A DNA stretch of 17,091 nt from JAEUIE01 sp035430005 (GTDB lineage Bacteria > Planctomycetota > Planctomycetia > Gemmatales > HRBIN36), in contig DAOMFV010000115.1 in assembly GCA_035430005.1 (NCBI GenBank), forward strand, positions 1 to 17,091, read 5' to 3'. The position numbers were made by a program, and so were the translations under genes. Of this stretch, positions 5,801-13,328 are shown piece after piece; positions within the stretch are counted from its first letter, which is position 1; every line of letters starts with the position of its first letter. The notes beneath the pieces were generated by a model. It ran no database searches. It was given only the letters and a program-made list of their open reading frames with translations, and was not told the origin of the DNA.

Positions 5801-8556
5801 TTGGTCTTCGGCAGCACCAACTGCGAGGCCTTCACCACGTGGGGCATCTTGCCTTCCAGGGCGGTGTCAACCAGTTCCTTCTGCTCTTTCTGATGCACCT
5901 TTTCTGAACCCACCGAGGGACTGGCGCTGGCATCGCGACTACAGCAGACGATGGGTATACCCATCTCACGCAGCCGGGGCTCCACGAAGAACCACGCTCC
6001 GTTGTTGAGCGCCTCTTCCTGAACCCAGACGAACTGCTCGGGTTTGTACTGATCCAGAATCTTCTTCACCAGCACATCGTGAAACGGGTAGAGTTGCTCC
6101 AGTCGAATGATGGCTACATTGGTCAGCCCCTTCTCTTCACGAGCTTTCACCAGTTCGTAGTAGATCTTGCCTGAACAGAACAGAACACGTTTGACCCTGG
6201 AACGATCAACCACACTGTCGTCCAGAATCTCTTTGAATCCTCCTTCGGCAAACTCATCGTGTGCGGAGGCAGCGATGGGATTACGGAGCAGAAACTTGGG
6301 TGTCATCACGATGAGCGGTTTGCGGAAGCCCCGCTTCATCTGCCGCCTGAGCATGTGAAAGTGCTGGGCCGCTGTGGTGGGCTGGCAAACCTGCATGTTG
6401 TTATCAGCACAGCATTGCAGAAATCGTTCCAGCCGGGCGCTCGAATGCTCAGGCCCTTGCCCATCCATGCCATGAGGCAGCATTAACACCAGCCCGCTGG
6501 CTCGACGCCATTTGCATTCGCTGGAGGTCACGAACTGATCAAGGATCACCTGGGCGCCGTTGACGAAGTCGCCAAACTGCGCCTCCCACACGACTAGAGT
6601 GGTAGGATCATCCCACGAGAAGCCCAGCTCAAAACCGACGACAGCTTCCTCAGAAAGCAGGCTGTCATACACGCTCATGGTAACCGTCTGGTTAGGCTCC
6701 ATGTTGTTGACGGGAACATACGGCTCGTTGTTGCGGGCATCGTACCAAACCGCATGACGATGGGTGAACGTACCCCGGCGGACATCCTGCCCCGTCAATC
6801 GCACCCGATGACCTTCCTTGAGCAGCGTCCCGTAGGCCAGCATCTCGGCGAAGCCCCAGAAGATCGGTTCCTTCTTCTCGTACTGCTCCGCCCTTTCAGC
6901 GATCTGCTTGCCTAACAGGCGATGCGGTTGAAACCCTTCGGGAATCGTATTCAGCACCTTGGCCACCGCATCGAGCGTCTCGGCGCTGACTGCCGTCTTC
7001 ACCTCAGCGAACATGTCTTTGGGCTTAAGGTTCTCCCAGCGCCCGCCGAAACCCGGCATGTAGCGCGTCTGCCAGGGAGTAGTTTGCAGGGAAGCCTTCT
7101 CTTCATTCAGCTTTTCGTTGAACTCCTTATCGGTCTCAGCAATCACCCGCTTGGAGAGATCACCGCTCTTGGCCAACTTCTCGCCGTAAATCTGGGCGAT
7201 GGGCTGATGCTCCTTGATCTTGGAATACATTACCGGCAGGGTGTAGGTGGGATCATCCGTCTCGTTGTGGCCATTCTTGCGATAACCAATGAGATCGATC
7301 ATTACATCTCTGGCAAAACGTTGACGGAACTCGACAGCCAGCTCAGCGGCATAAACGCAAGCTTCGGGGTCTTCAGCATTGACGTGCAGCACCGGGGCTT
7401 CAATCATCTTGCCAACATCGGTGCAATAGGTGGTCGAGCGGCCATCACGGGGATGGGTGGTGAAGCCGACCTGATTGTTGACGATCAGGTGCATTGTGCC
7501 GCCGGTCTTGAATCCCTGCAACTGGCTCATGGCCAACGTCTCAGGAACCACGCCCTGTCCGGCGAAGGCTGCATCACCATGCATCAACAAGGGAATGACC
7601 CGCTTGCGATCGCTGTCGCCCTTGAGTCGCTGCTTGGCCCTGACACGCCCTTCGACCACGGGGTTAACTGCCTCAAGGTGACTGGGGTTGGGCGTCAGCG
7701 TCAGGTGTATCTTGTTGCCCTTGGTCGTCTCATGATCGTACGAGTAGCCGAGGTGATATTTCACATCGCCGTCTTCAGCGACTGCGCCGGTGTTGACGAT
7801 GTCTTCAAACTCAGCAAACATTCCCTGGTAGGGCATACGCATGATGTTACACAGCACGTTCAGTCGGCCACGGTGAGGCATGCCGATGACAATCTCATCG
7901 CCGCCCAGTTCGCTGGCCCGTTCAATGATGGCATCGAGCACCGGAATCATCGACTCGGAACCTTCGAGGCCAAACCGCTTCTTGCCGGGGTACGATGTAG
8001 CGAGAAATCTCTCGAAGATATCAGCGTAATAAAGCTTGCGGAGGATTCGGAGTTGCTGCTCCTGCTGCATGTTGGGCCGGTTGAGCCGGGGTTCCATCTT
8101 GTCCTGGAACCAGCGGCGAATCTCCGGGTCCTGAATGTGCATATACTCGACACCGAGCGTGCCGCAGTAGGTTTCCTTGAGGGCTGCCAGCAGTTCGCCC
8201 AGCGTGCCGTTCATCAAACCCAGGAAGGGAATATTCTCGAAGTACTGATCGAAGTCAGCCTCGGTGAAGCCGAACTGTGCCAGTTCGAGGAACCGGTGCG
8301 TTTCAGGATGCGGATCGAGCGGGTTCAGATGTGCCGAGAGATGCCCCCAGCAGCGATACGCATCGACCAAATCAAACAGGCCGGCTGAACCTACCGGAGC
8401 TGCCCCGGTAGACGCCGGCCTGCCATTGGCCAACTGGAAGCCCTCGAAAAAGGCCTGCCAGTGACTGTCAACTGCCTGTTCACCACGTTGCCAACGCTGA
8501 TATTGCTCGTCGATGACATCCAAGTTCCACCTGGAAGCAAACGTCGCAGCGCTCAT
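5797..8556 (-). CDS. sucA: 2-oxoglutarate dehydrogenase E1 component
   Basis: This is the thiamine-diphosphate-dependent E1 subunit that decarboxylates 2-oxoglutarate and succinylates the lipoyl group of E2. The 919 residues are close to the 933 of Escherichia coli SucA and the domain order is complete. The N-terminal E2-docking segment is present (8-38, RWNLDVIDEQYQRW then HWQAFFEGF), as are KRFGLEGSESMIP (193-205) and GMPHRGRLNVL (225-235). The ThDP/Mg site GDAAFAGQGVVPETL (327-341) continues into HLIVNNQVGFTTHP (356-369) and YRKNGHNETDDP (425-436). The C-terminal pyrimidine-binding half has THRHAVWYD (598-606), FELGFSWDDP (642-651), WEAQFGDFVNGAQ (657-669) and LPHGMDGQGPEHSSAR (693-708). 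The start is ATG at 8556; only a weak GGGC lies upstream, so a nearby alternative start is possible. A TATACT box (complement of 8595-8600) could be a -10 element without a good -35. The TAG stop is supplied by the GTAG foot of a REP unit. Confidence 0.96.
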   Translation of the reverse strand: MSAATFASRWNLDVIDEQYQRWQRGEQAVDSHWQAFFEGFQLANGRPASTGAAPVGSAGLFDLVDAYRCWGHLSAHLNPLDPHPETHRFLELAQFGFTEADFDQYFENIPFLGLMNGTLGELLAALKETYCGTLGVEYMHIQDPEIRRWFQDKMEPRLNRPNMQQEQQLRILRKLYYADIFERFLATSYPGKKRFGLEGSESMIPVLDAIIERASELGGDEIVIGMPHRGRLNVLCNIMRMPYQGMFAEFEDIVNTGAVAEDGDVKYHLGYSYDHETTKGNKIHLTLTPNPSHLEAVNPVVEGRVRAKQRLKGDSDRKRVIPLLMHGDAAFAGQGVVPETLAMSQLQGFKTGGTMHLIVNNQVGFTTHPRDGRSTTYCTDVGKMIEAPVLHVNAEDPEACVYAAELAVEFRQRFARDVMIDLIGYRKNGHNETDDPTYTLPVMYSKIKEHQPIAQIYGEKLAKSGDLSKRVIAETDKEFNEKLNEEKASLQTTPWQTRYMPGFGGRWENLKPKDMFAEVKTAVSAETLDAVAKVLNTIPEGFQPHRLLGKQIAERAEQYEKKEPIFWGFAEMLAYGTLLKEGHRVRLTGQDVRRGTFTHRHAVWYDARNNEPYVPVNNMEPNQTVTMSVYDSLLSEEAVVGFELGFSWDDPTTLVVWEAQFGDFVNGAQVILDQFVTSSECKWRRASGLVLMLPHGMDGQGPEHSSARLERFLQCCADNNMQVCQPTTAAQHFHMLRRQMKRGFRKPLIVMTPKFLLRNPIAASAHDEFAEGGFKEILDDSVVDRSRVKRVLFCSGKIYYELVKAREEKGLTNVAIIRLEQLYPFHDVLVKKILDQYKPEQFVWVQEEALNNGAWFFVEPRLREMGIPIVCCSRDASASPSVGSEKVHQKEQKELVDTALEGKMPHVVKASQLVLPKTK

Positions 8557-8682
8557 AATAAGCCCATCATGGGAAATGAAGATAAACGACTGTTAGTATA
8601 GGAGATCAGCAAGAATGAGTACAGGCGAACAGGCCATGCCCGCAGAGCAGGGCCTAAGCATCAATCGATCAATTGGAATCGT

Positions 8683-9210
8683 TTAGAACAACTTGACAGC
8701 TCTGGCTCGTAGGAAACAACCTGCCAGACATGCAAGACATGCAGGCAGAAGAAGATAAGCCCCAAAACTGGCACCCAGACTCATGAACGTTTGTCTTGCT
8801 CCATCATAGGTGTATGAAACAGTGTAACCCGGACTGGCTTTTGCCAGTATCAAAATGCACATCAGTACCATGACAGCACTGAGACCTATGGCAAAGACCA
8901 TGAATCTTCTCGATTGTAACGTTATCAAGAAACTTGCAATGAACAAACTGCCCCAGATGACAACATTGCCTTCCCACATATCGAGCGCGCGAATTCCTCT
9001 GGGAGCCAACTCTCCTCCTCTTTGATTCTGTCCATCTTTCACAAAATCGGTGGTTACTTCAGCGTAGTAGAGAGGGAATAATCCTGTTAGTATGGCGATA
9101 AAAGCACCGCCCCACATAAGCCTGCTTCCGAACGAACTCTGTTGAATGAGAGTCAATGGATTCATCTGCACGGGAGCAGATGGCTGGTTCGATGCTCCCC
9201 TTGATGACAT
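8683..9210 (-). CDS. Four-helix membrane protein of unknown function
   Basis: The family is not recognised. The 175 residues start with a polar Ser/Gln/Pro-rich stretch (1-28), then have hydrophobic helices at about 32-49, 83-97, 102-122 and 148-166, and end in a short basic tail (RARAVKLF). Between helices 1 and 2 lies a 30-residue hydrophilic loop (VTTDFVKDGQNQRGGEL). The start is ATG at 9210 with AGGAG seven bases upstream. It lies 67 bases after the sigma-factor gene on the same strand, so the two may share a transcript. Because the sigma gene has no visible anti-sigma partner, a membrane regulator role is possible, but no sequence feature supports it. Confidence 0.75.
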   Translation of the reverse strand: MSSRGASNQPSAPVQMNPLTLIQQSSFGSRLMWGGAFIAILTGLFPLYYAEVTTDFVKDGQNQRGGELAPRGIRALDMWEGNVVIWGSLFIASFLITLQSRRFMVFAIGLSAVMVLMCILILAKASPGYTVSYTYDGARQTFMSLGASFGAYLLLPACLACLAGCFLRARAVKLF

Positions 9211-9277
9211 TGGAATCTCCTGATGACGAGCAGCTTTGCCTCAACAAAACTGAAATACAGCCAGTTGTCAATCATAT

Positions 9278-10003
9278 TCACTGAATTTCTATCACCCCCG
9301 ACACATACTCCAATAGCCCCATCGCTGCCAGTTCTTCCTGAACCGAGGCGGATGACGGATCATCCAACCCCATCCGAACTTCCTCTACTAACGCCTCAGC
9401 GAACTTGATCCTCGATCGCCGCAGCATCTGTCGCCAGGCATCGGGGCGAATGGCCGTTCCCATCTGAATCGAAAGACGCTCAGCTAGCTGATCAGAACTC
9501 TCCTCAGGATACTGGGTACGCAGCTTCAGCACCGTAAACGCCGGCACGCCCTTTTCCTGTCGTTCATCTTCTTCAAGCATGTCCCACACATGTTCCACGA
9601 CAGTGCCCTGCCAGGCTGTCTGCCAGGCTTCCTCGTTGGGAGCATCAGTCGACGAGACGAGATCGAGTTCAGCATCCACCGTCTTGCGGACCTTGCTCTT
9701 CTCCCAGTGCTTGTGAGCAATGTTGCGTACCGCTGTCTTGAGCAGATCACGGAACCGGCCACGATTGGGATCAGCCCCGGCAAAGTCGCCCCGCAGCATG
9801 CGAACAATCACATCCTGCGAAAGCTCGTCCGCCTGTTCGCTGTCGCGCAGGATACCGCCCAGATACTTCCGCACCGCCATCGCGTAGCGCATGACAAGTA
9901 TTTGCCGGGCCTCCCCGACCGTTTCGGGTTTGCCTTCCAGGTGCGCCCGTCTCACCAGACTCCAGCGCGTGCTGATGGCATCAATACGTGGAGTCTCACT
10001 CAT
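9278..10003 (-). CDS. ECF-type RNA polymerase sigma factor
   Basis: This is a 241-residue sigma-70-family protein with only regions 2 and 4. Region 2 spans about 33-105: the core-binding helix QADELSQDVIVRML (57-70), and FRDLLKTAVRNIAHKHW (84-100) matching the region 2.3-2.4 promoter-melting and -10 recognition helix. An acidic linker follows (110-150), then region 4 (about 152-206) with the helix-turn-helix ending PDAWRQMLRRSRIKFAEAL (187-205). A 35-residue acidic/hydrophobic tail (207-241) extends past region 4. The start was set at ATG 10003 because AAGGAG (complement of 10010-10015) lies six bases upstream; an upstream ATG at 10087 would translate through the REP element. It stands directly after a Ser/Thr kinase gene, a pairing known from planctomycetes, and no anti-sigma gene is visible. 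The acidic residues of region 2.2 (ADE) are kept, unlike in phospho-activated ECF43 sigmas. Confidence 0.85.
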   Translation of the reverse strand: MSETPRIDAISTRWSLVRRAHLEGKPETVGEARQILVMRYAMAVRKYLGGILRDSEQADELSQDVIVRMLRGDFAGADPNRGRFRDLLKTAVRNIAHKHWEKSKVRKTVDAELDLVSSTDAPNEEAWQTAWQGTVVEHVWDMLEEDERQEKGVPAFTVLKLRTQYPEESSDQLAERLSIQMGTAIRPDAWRQMLRRSRIKFAEALVEEVRMGLDDPSSASVQEELAAMGLLEYVSGVIEIQ

Positions 10004-10009
10004 ACCATT

Positions 10010-10015
10010 CTCCTT
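10010..10015 (-). promoter_or_regulatory. Shine-Dalgarno site fixing the sigma-factor start
   Basis: The minus strand reads AAGGAG six bases before ATG 10003. It is among the best ribosome-binding sites in the window and excludes the longer frame starting at 10087. The REP element ends only a few bases upstream. Confidence 0.8.
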
Positions 10016-10017
10016 CA

Positions 10018-10138
10018 CTAGGGCACGCTGTGCGCACCTCTCAATCGTCTGCTCTCGGTCCAAGAATCTCGCACCATGCCACTTCACACTTGCTCAACCA
10101 CGAATTATTCCCTATGAGGCACACACGGCGTGCCCTAC
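10018..10138. repeat. REPIN-type element, GTAG family, copy 2 (between kinase and sigma genes)
   Basis: Inverted arms at 10019-10040 and 10116-10138 match copy 1 of the GTAG family and surround a 75-base spacer; 18 of 22 arm bases pair. The right unit, read on the minus strand, is GTAG, GGCACGC, loop CGT, GTGTGCC; its one change in the stem leaves a G-T wobble. The left unit starts CTAG and has two mismatches in its hairpin, so it is decayed. As in copy 1, the GTAG of the right unit is the last base of a Lys codon plus the TAG stop of the preceding gene (here the kinase). The element fills most of the 131-base gap. Confidence 0.8.
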
Positions 10139-12303
10139 TTCTCTCCCTTCTTCAAATACTCAAGCGTCTTCTTGCAGGTCTCCAGAATCTTCAACTGTTC
10201 TCGAAATGCGTTCTGTTGTGGATAGTCTTTGACCAATTGTTGCAAGACCGGTTCCACCTCGGCAATCTGCGAAATCGTCTTCTGATAGTCCACCGCCATC
10301 TGACTGCGAATCAGGTTCAGCTTCACCTTGGCCCAACGAAAACGGTAGTCGGGCACGGAAGAGAAATCGGCCATCAATCCACGGAACACTGTTGCCGCCT
10401 GCTCGTATGACTTCCATGCTCTGGGCCAGTCTTTTAGTTGCTCAGCAATCAGTGCCTGATTCGACAGGATCATGGCTCGCGAGTTACGTGTCCTCGGATT
10501 GCTGGTCTGCGGGAGCTTGTCCAGAGCCAGATCATACTGCTCCGCAGCCTGCTTGAACTCTAACTGCATCAGAAGCTGAGTGCCCAGATTATTATGTGTG
10601 TTGGCCAGTTCCTCGCTTAGCTCTACACTTGTGCCATCAATCTCATTGGCCCGCTGGAGCTTCGAAAGTGCCTGTCGATATTCTTGCTCCGCTTCCTTGA
10701 ACTTTTTGTCTTTACTGAAGAGAAGTCCTCGGAACGCATGATAATCCGTTATGGGATGAAGCACTGTACTGCTGGGGTCATTGATCGCTTCCAGCTTTGC
10801 GGCTAACGGCTCAGCTTGTTGAAGATATTCCCGACATCGGTCCAATTGTGATCGTTCGTATTCCAAGTTAGCCCGCTGGACAATGACAGACAGGTACTTG
10901 GCTCGGAATGGTAGTGCATCTGTCTCACGAATAATGGCATCCAGCATCTGAAACGCCTGCTGGTAGGCAGCATCCGCTCGGTCATACCCACCCAGCGTTC
11001 GTTCAATACTGCCTAATTGCTGGCAGTGATCTACATACTGCACTCGGCTCTCCAAACTCCTTGGTCGAAGGCTGATCAACTTGTCGAATATCTTCCGTGC
11101 ATCATTCAAGGCCTTAATGCGAACTCCCTCAGTCTGAGGGATCCCTTCTAATTCACTGGAAAAACTGGTGGTAAATTGGTGAAGGGCCGATGTAGTCAGT
11201 TTCAATCCCTCATCTGACTCTTTCTTCGCCGCCGACAAATCCGAGTACGCCTTCGTCAGCCAGAAGAACCCCACGCCAAACCCAACCAGCGACAGTAACC
11301 CCACCAGAATCAACCCTGCCCACGCCGGTCTTCTCCGACACCACTTCCACGTTTTCTCCACTCGTCCCACGGGCCGGGCGATGATCGATTCACCTTCGAG
11401 GAACCGTGCTAGATCATCAGCCAATGCTTGAGCCGTGGCATACCGTCGTCCCGGTTGCTTCTCCAGGCATTTCATGCAGATCGTATCCAAATCCTTCGGC
11501 AGTTTCGGCACCAACTTGCCCGGCGGCACCGGTTCCTCGGCAATCACCAGCATCAACGTCTGCATTCCGTCCGGTGTCTGAAACGGCGGACGACCTGTCA
11601 GGCACTCATACAGGATGGCTCCGAGCGCATAGATGTCAGAAGCGGGGCCAATACTCTTCACCATCCCCGATGCCTGCTCCGGCGACATGTAACTCGGCGT
11701 ACCGATGATGTCGCCGGTTTCTGTGTGTTGGCTATCACTGCCAATGTTCTTGACGAGACCAAAGTCAGCGATCTTCGGCTCGCCATCCGCTTCCATGAGC
11801 ACATTGCTGGGTTTCAGGTCACGATGGATGATCCCCTGCTGGTGGAAGTAATGCACCGCCTGGGCCAGCGTCATGATCAGCCTGGCTGACCAACGAGCCT
11901 CTTGAGGCTGCCTGCTAAGTTTCTGGGTCAGCGTCCCCGCTTCGACCAGTTCCATCGCATAGAACGGATGGCCATCGACTTCTCCCGAATCGTAGACCTG
12001 AGCGATATTCGGATGCTTGAGCCTGGCAATCGCTCGTGCCTCATCCATGAACCGAGTGATGAGATGGGGGCTGGCACCAACACTCACCATCTTGATGGCA
12101 TCCATCCGATGAAGGCCAAGGTGTCTCGCCTTGAAGACCCGCCCCATGCCGCCCTGCCCCAATCGACTGATTACTTCATACCCCGGAATCGTGGGCAACA
12201 GATCAGGCGAAATCACCGATGCATCCCGCACCTTCACCAGTGTCAGGTTCGTCATCGAATCGGTGGCGATCACCGTATCTTGTTTGGGTGGCGGTGGGAG
12301 CAT
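10135..12303 (-). CDS. Membrane Ser/Thr protein kinase with C-terminal TPR-like helical repeats
   Basis: This is a 722-residue PknB-type kinase. The kinase domain (about 42-303) is complete: glycine loop LGQGGMGRV (48-56), lysine K71 in AIKM, E88 in the C-helix, HRDLKPSNV (160-168), DFG (180-182), GTPSYMSPEQA (201-211) and SDIYALGAILYECLTGRPPF (222-241). All catalytic residues are present, so it should be active. A basic stretch (314-326) precedes one membrane helix (327-349), which puts the kinase in the cytoplasm and residues 350-722 outside. The outer part is helical and TPR-like, with repeats near 395-456, 520-555, 562-600 and 603-645 (for example LANTHNNLGTQLLMQLEFKQ at 566-585). No good ribosome-binding site precedes ATG 12303, so the start is less certain; M17 is an alternative. 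It lies 49 bases after the FHA gene and upstream of the sigma gene. Its TAG stop comes from a REP unit. Confidence 0.92.
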   Translation of the reverse strand: MLPPPPKQDTVIATDSMTNLTLVKVRDASVISPDLLPTIPGYEVISRLGQGGMGRVFKARHLGLHRMDAIKMVSVGASPHLITRFMDEARAIARLKHPNIAQVYDSGEVDGHPFYAMELVEAGTLTQKLSRQPQEARWSARLIMTLAQAVHYFHQQGIIHRDLKPSNVLMEADGEPKIADFGLVKNIGSDSQHTETGDIIGTPSYMSPEQASGMVKSIGPASDIYALGAILYECLTGRPPFQTPDGMQTLMLVIAEEPVPPGKLVPKLPKDLDTICMKCLEKQPGRRYATAQALADDLARFLEGESIIARPVGRVEKTWKWCRRRPAWAGLILVGLLSLVGFGVGFFWLTKAYSDLSAAKKESDEGLKLTTSALHQFTTSFSSELEGIPQTEGVRIKALNDARKIFDKLISLRPRSLESRVQYVDHCQQLGSIERTLGGYDRADAAYQQAFQMLDAIIRETDALPFRAKYLSVIVQRANLEYERSQLDRCREYLQQAEPLAAKLEAINDPSSTVLHPITDYHAFRGLLFSKDKKFKEAEQEYRQALSKLQRANEIDGTSVELSEELANTHNNLGTQLLMQLEFKQAAEQYDLALDKLPQTSNPRTRNSRAMILSNQALIAEQLKDWPRAWKSYEQAATVFRGLMADFSSVPDYRFRWAKVKLNLIRSQMAVDYQKTISQIAEVEPVLQQLVKDYPQQNAFREQLKILETCKKTLEYLKKGEK

Positions 12304-12352
12304 GGAAAAGAGGAGCTAATAGCAAGGAGCTAGAAGCTAGAATAATAGCATA

Positions 12353-13261
12353 CTAAGCGGGCTGACTGCGATGTTGAAAACGAATTATCGTCGCCCCCAA
12401 CTGGATGCGATCATTGTGCTTCACTTCCAATTGATCATTGACAACCTGTTCATTGACTCTGGTATCCTGGGATGGCCCATCCAGTCGTTGTAGCCAGTAG
12501 CGGGGGCCTTCGCGGCGTAAGATGGCATGGCGTTTGACGACAGCCATATCACGCAGCAACAGAATATCGACCGCTTCATCACGCCCCAGCACGGTTCGTT
12601 CTTTGAGAATGGGGTATTCACGACCCTCATGCCAGCCACGAACTACTCGAATGGCAGCAGGCTTCAGCACTTCTTCGACCAAAGCCCGTAGCAGGCCAAT
12701 GAGAGCGCCCAGAAGCACCAGCCCGAAAGCCTGTCCCCACAGATAGCTCGTCTCCCCTGGCTGGTATGCTGCCAGCAGCACGCCAAAGAACAAGCCGCCT
12801 AGCGCGCCGCCCAGGCTGCCCCCGATGGCTCCATATATCATCTTGCGTTTGGAAACGAGAGCGACACCTTCACTCAACCCGACTGCACAGCCAAAAATGG
12901 CCCAGCCTAACATACGAGCCAGCACTCCACCGATGGTAGCCAGTATGCTGCCCGCCCCAGCGGTGGAAACGATACTGTAGTTGACCCATTCGCCCAGCCA
13001 GCATCCTGCCGCACCGCCCAAACCGCCCATGACAATACCGACTGCCCCATAACGAAGGAAACGGATCAATGATTGATCAATCATCGCTTCAACTACAGCC
13101 AAACCAAATCCGATGCATGAACCGATCAACAGCCCGCATACGAGGGCCAATTTATGCCACAACCAGTCCGGCGAACACCATTCGCCAAAGAGCATCCACC
13201 CCAGCCAGCCGCCCAGAGCGCCGACGATGGTATGCAGGTAAACACGGCGGAGTTGATTCAT
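12353..13261 (-). CDS. Six-helix membrane protein with C-terminal FHA domain
   Basis: The first 200 of 302 residues consist of three copies of a Gly-rich helix pair. Each starts with a GA-G-type helix (GALGGWLGWMLFGEW 14-28; GAVGIVMGGLGGAAGCWLGEW 72-92; GAIGGSLGGALGGLFFG 144-160). Each is followed by a second helix ending in GLAVVEA, GLSEGVA or GLLRALVEE. Residues 212-296 form an FHA domain: VLGRDEAVDILLLRD (224-238), KRHAIL (243-248), VN (269-270) and DRIQLGATIIRF (284-295). FHA domains bind phosphothreonine. Here GR, H245 and N270 are kept, but the Ser three residues before the His (V-S-R-x-H in most FHA) is Val242. The neighbouring kinase is an obvious possible partner. No Shine-Dalgarno sequence precedes ATG 13261, but a TATAAT box lies six bases upstream, which would fit a leaderless transcript. 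Confidence 0.88.
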   Translation of the reverse strand: MNQLRRVYLHTIVGALGGWLGWMLFGEWCSPDWLWHKLALVCGLLIGSCIGFGLAVVEAMIDQSLIRFLRYGAVGIVMGGLGGAAGCWLGEWVNYSIVSTAGAGSILATIGGVLARMLGWAIFGCAVGLSEGVALVSKRKMIYGAIGGSLGGALGGLFFGVLLAAYQPGETSYLWGQAFGLVLLGALIGLLRALVEEVLKPAAIRVVRGWHEGREYPILKERTVLGRDEAVDILLLRDMAVVKRHAILRREGPRYWLQRLDGPSQDTRVNEQVVNDQLEVKHNDRIQLGATIIRFQHRSQPA

Positions 13262-13262
13262 G

Positions 13263-13278
13263 CTGACATTATAGTCAG
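13263..13278 (-). promoter_or_regulatory. Candidate -10 box within an inverted repeat, FHA gene
   Basis: The minus strand reads CTGAC-TATAAT-GTCAG: a perfect -10 hexamer (complement of 13268-13273) flanked by 5-base inverted arms. The hexamer ends six bases before the A of the FHA start codon, so transcription would start at or next to the ATG. No convincing -35 hexamer is present (TTCTGG at the right spacing). The inverted arms could be an operator. Confidence 0.4.
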
Positions 13279-13328
13279 GAAGTCAACAGCCAGAACATTT
13301 CAGCGCCATCCTTGCTGGTTTCTAGATG

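Noticed and set aside
6922..8388. 488-codon open frame on the plus strand
   Set aside because: It is antisense to the E1 gene, which is complete and has all its cofactor motifs. Long antisense frames are common opposite GC-rich coding regions.
8595..8600. TATACT as a -10 box of the E1 gene
   Set aside because: No -35 hexamer at suitable spacing; mentioned only as a weak possibility in the E1 entry.
8631..8655. Short stem AGGCC/GGCCT (or GCCC/GGGC) between the four-helix protein and the E1 gene as a terminator
   Set aside because: Stems of only four to five pairs, two competing pairings, and no T-run.
10004..10087. 28-residue N-terminal extension of the sigma factor
   Set aside because: It would be translated from within the REP element, and ATG 10003 has a strong AAGGAG site at the right distance.
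12308..12345. Repeated AGGAGCTA/AGCTAGA motifs between kinase and FHA genes
   Set aside because: The copies are only 7-8 bases, irregular and without palindromes. They fill a 49-base gap and support no feature.
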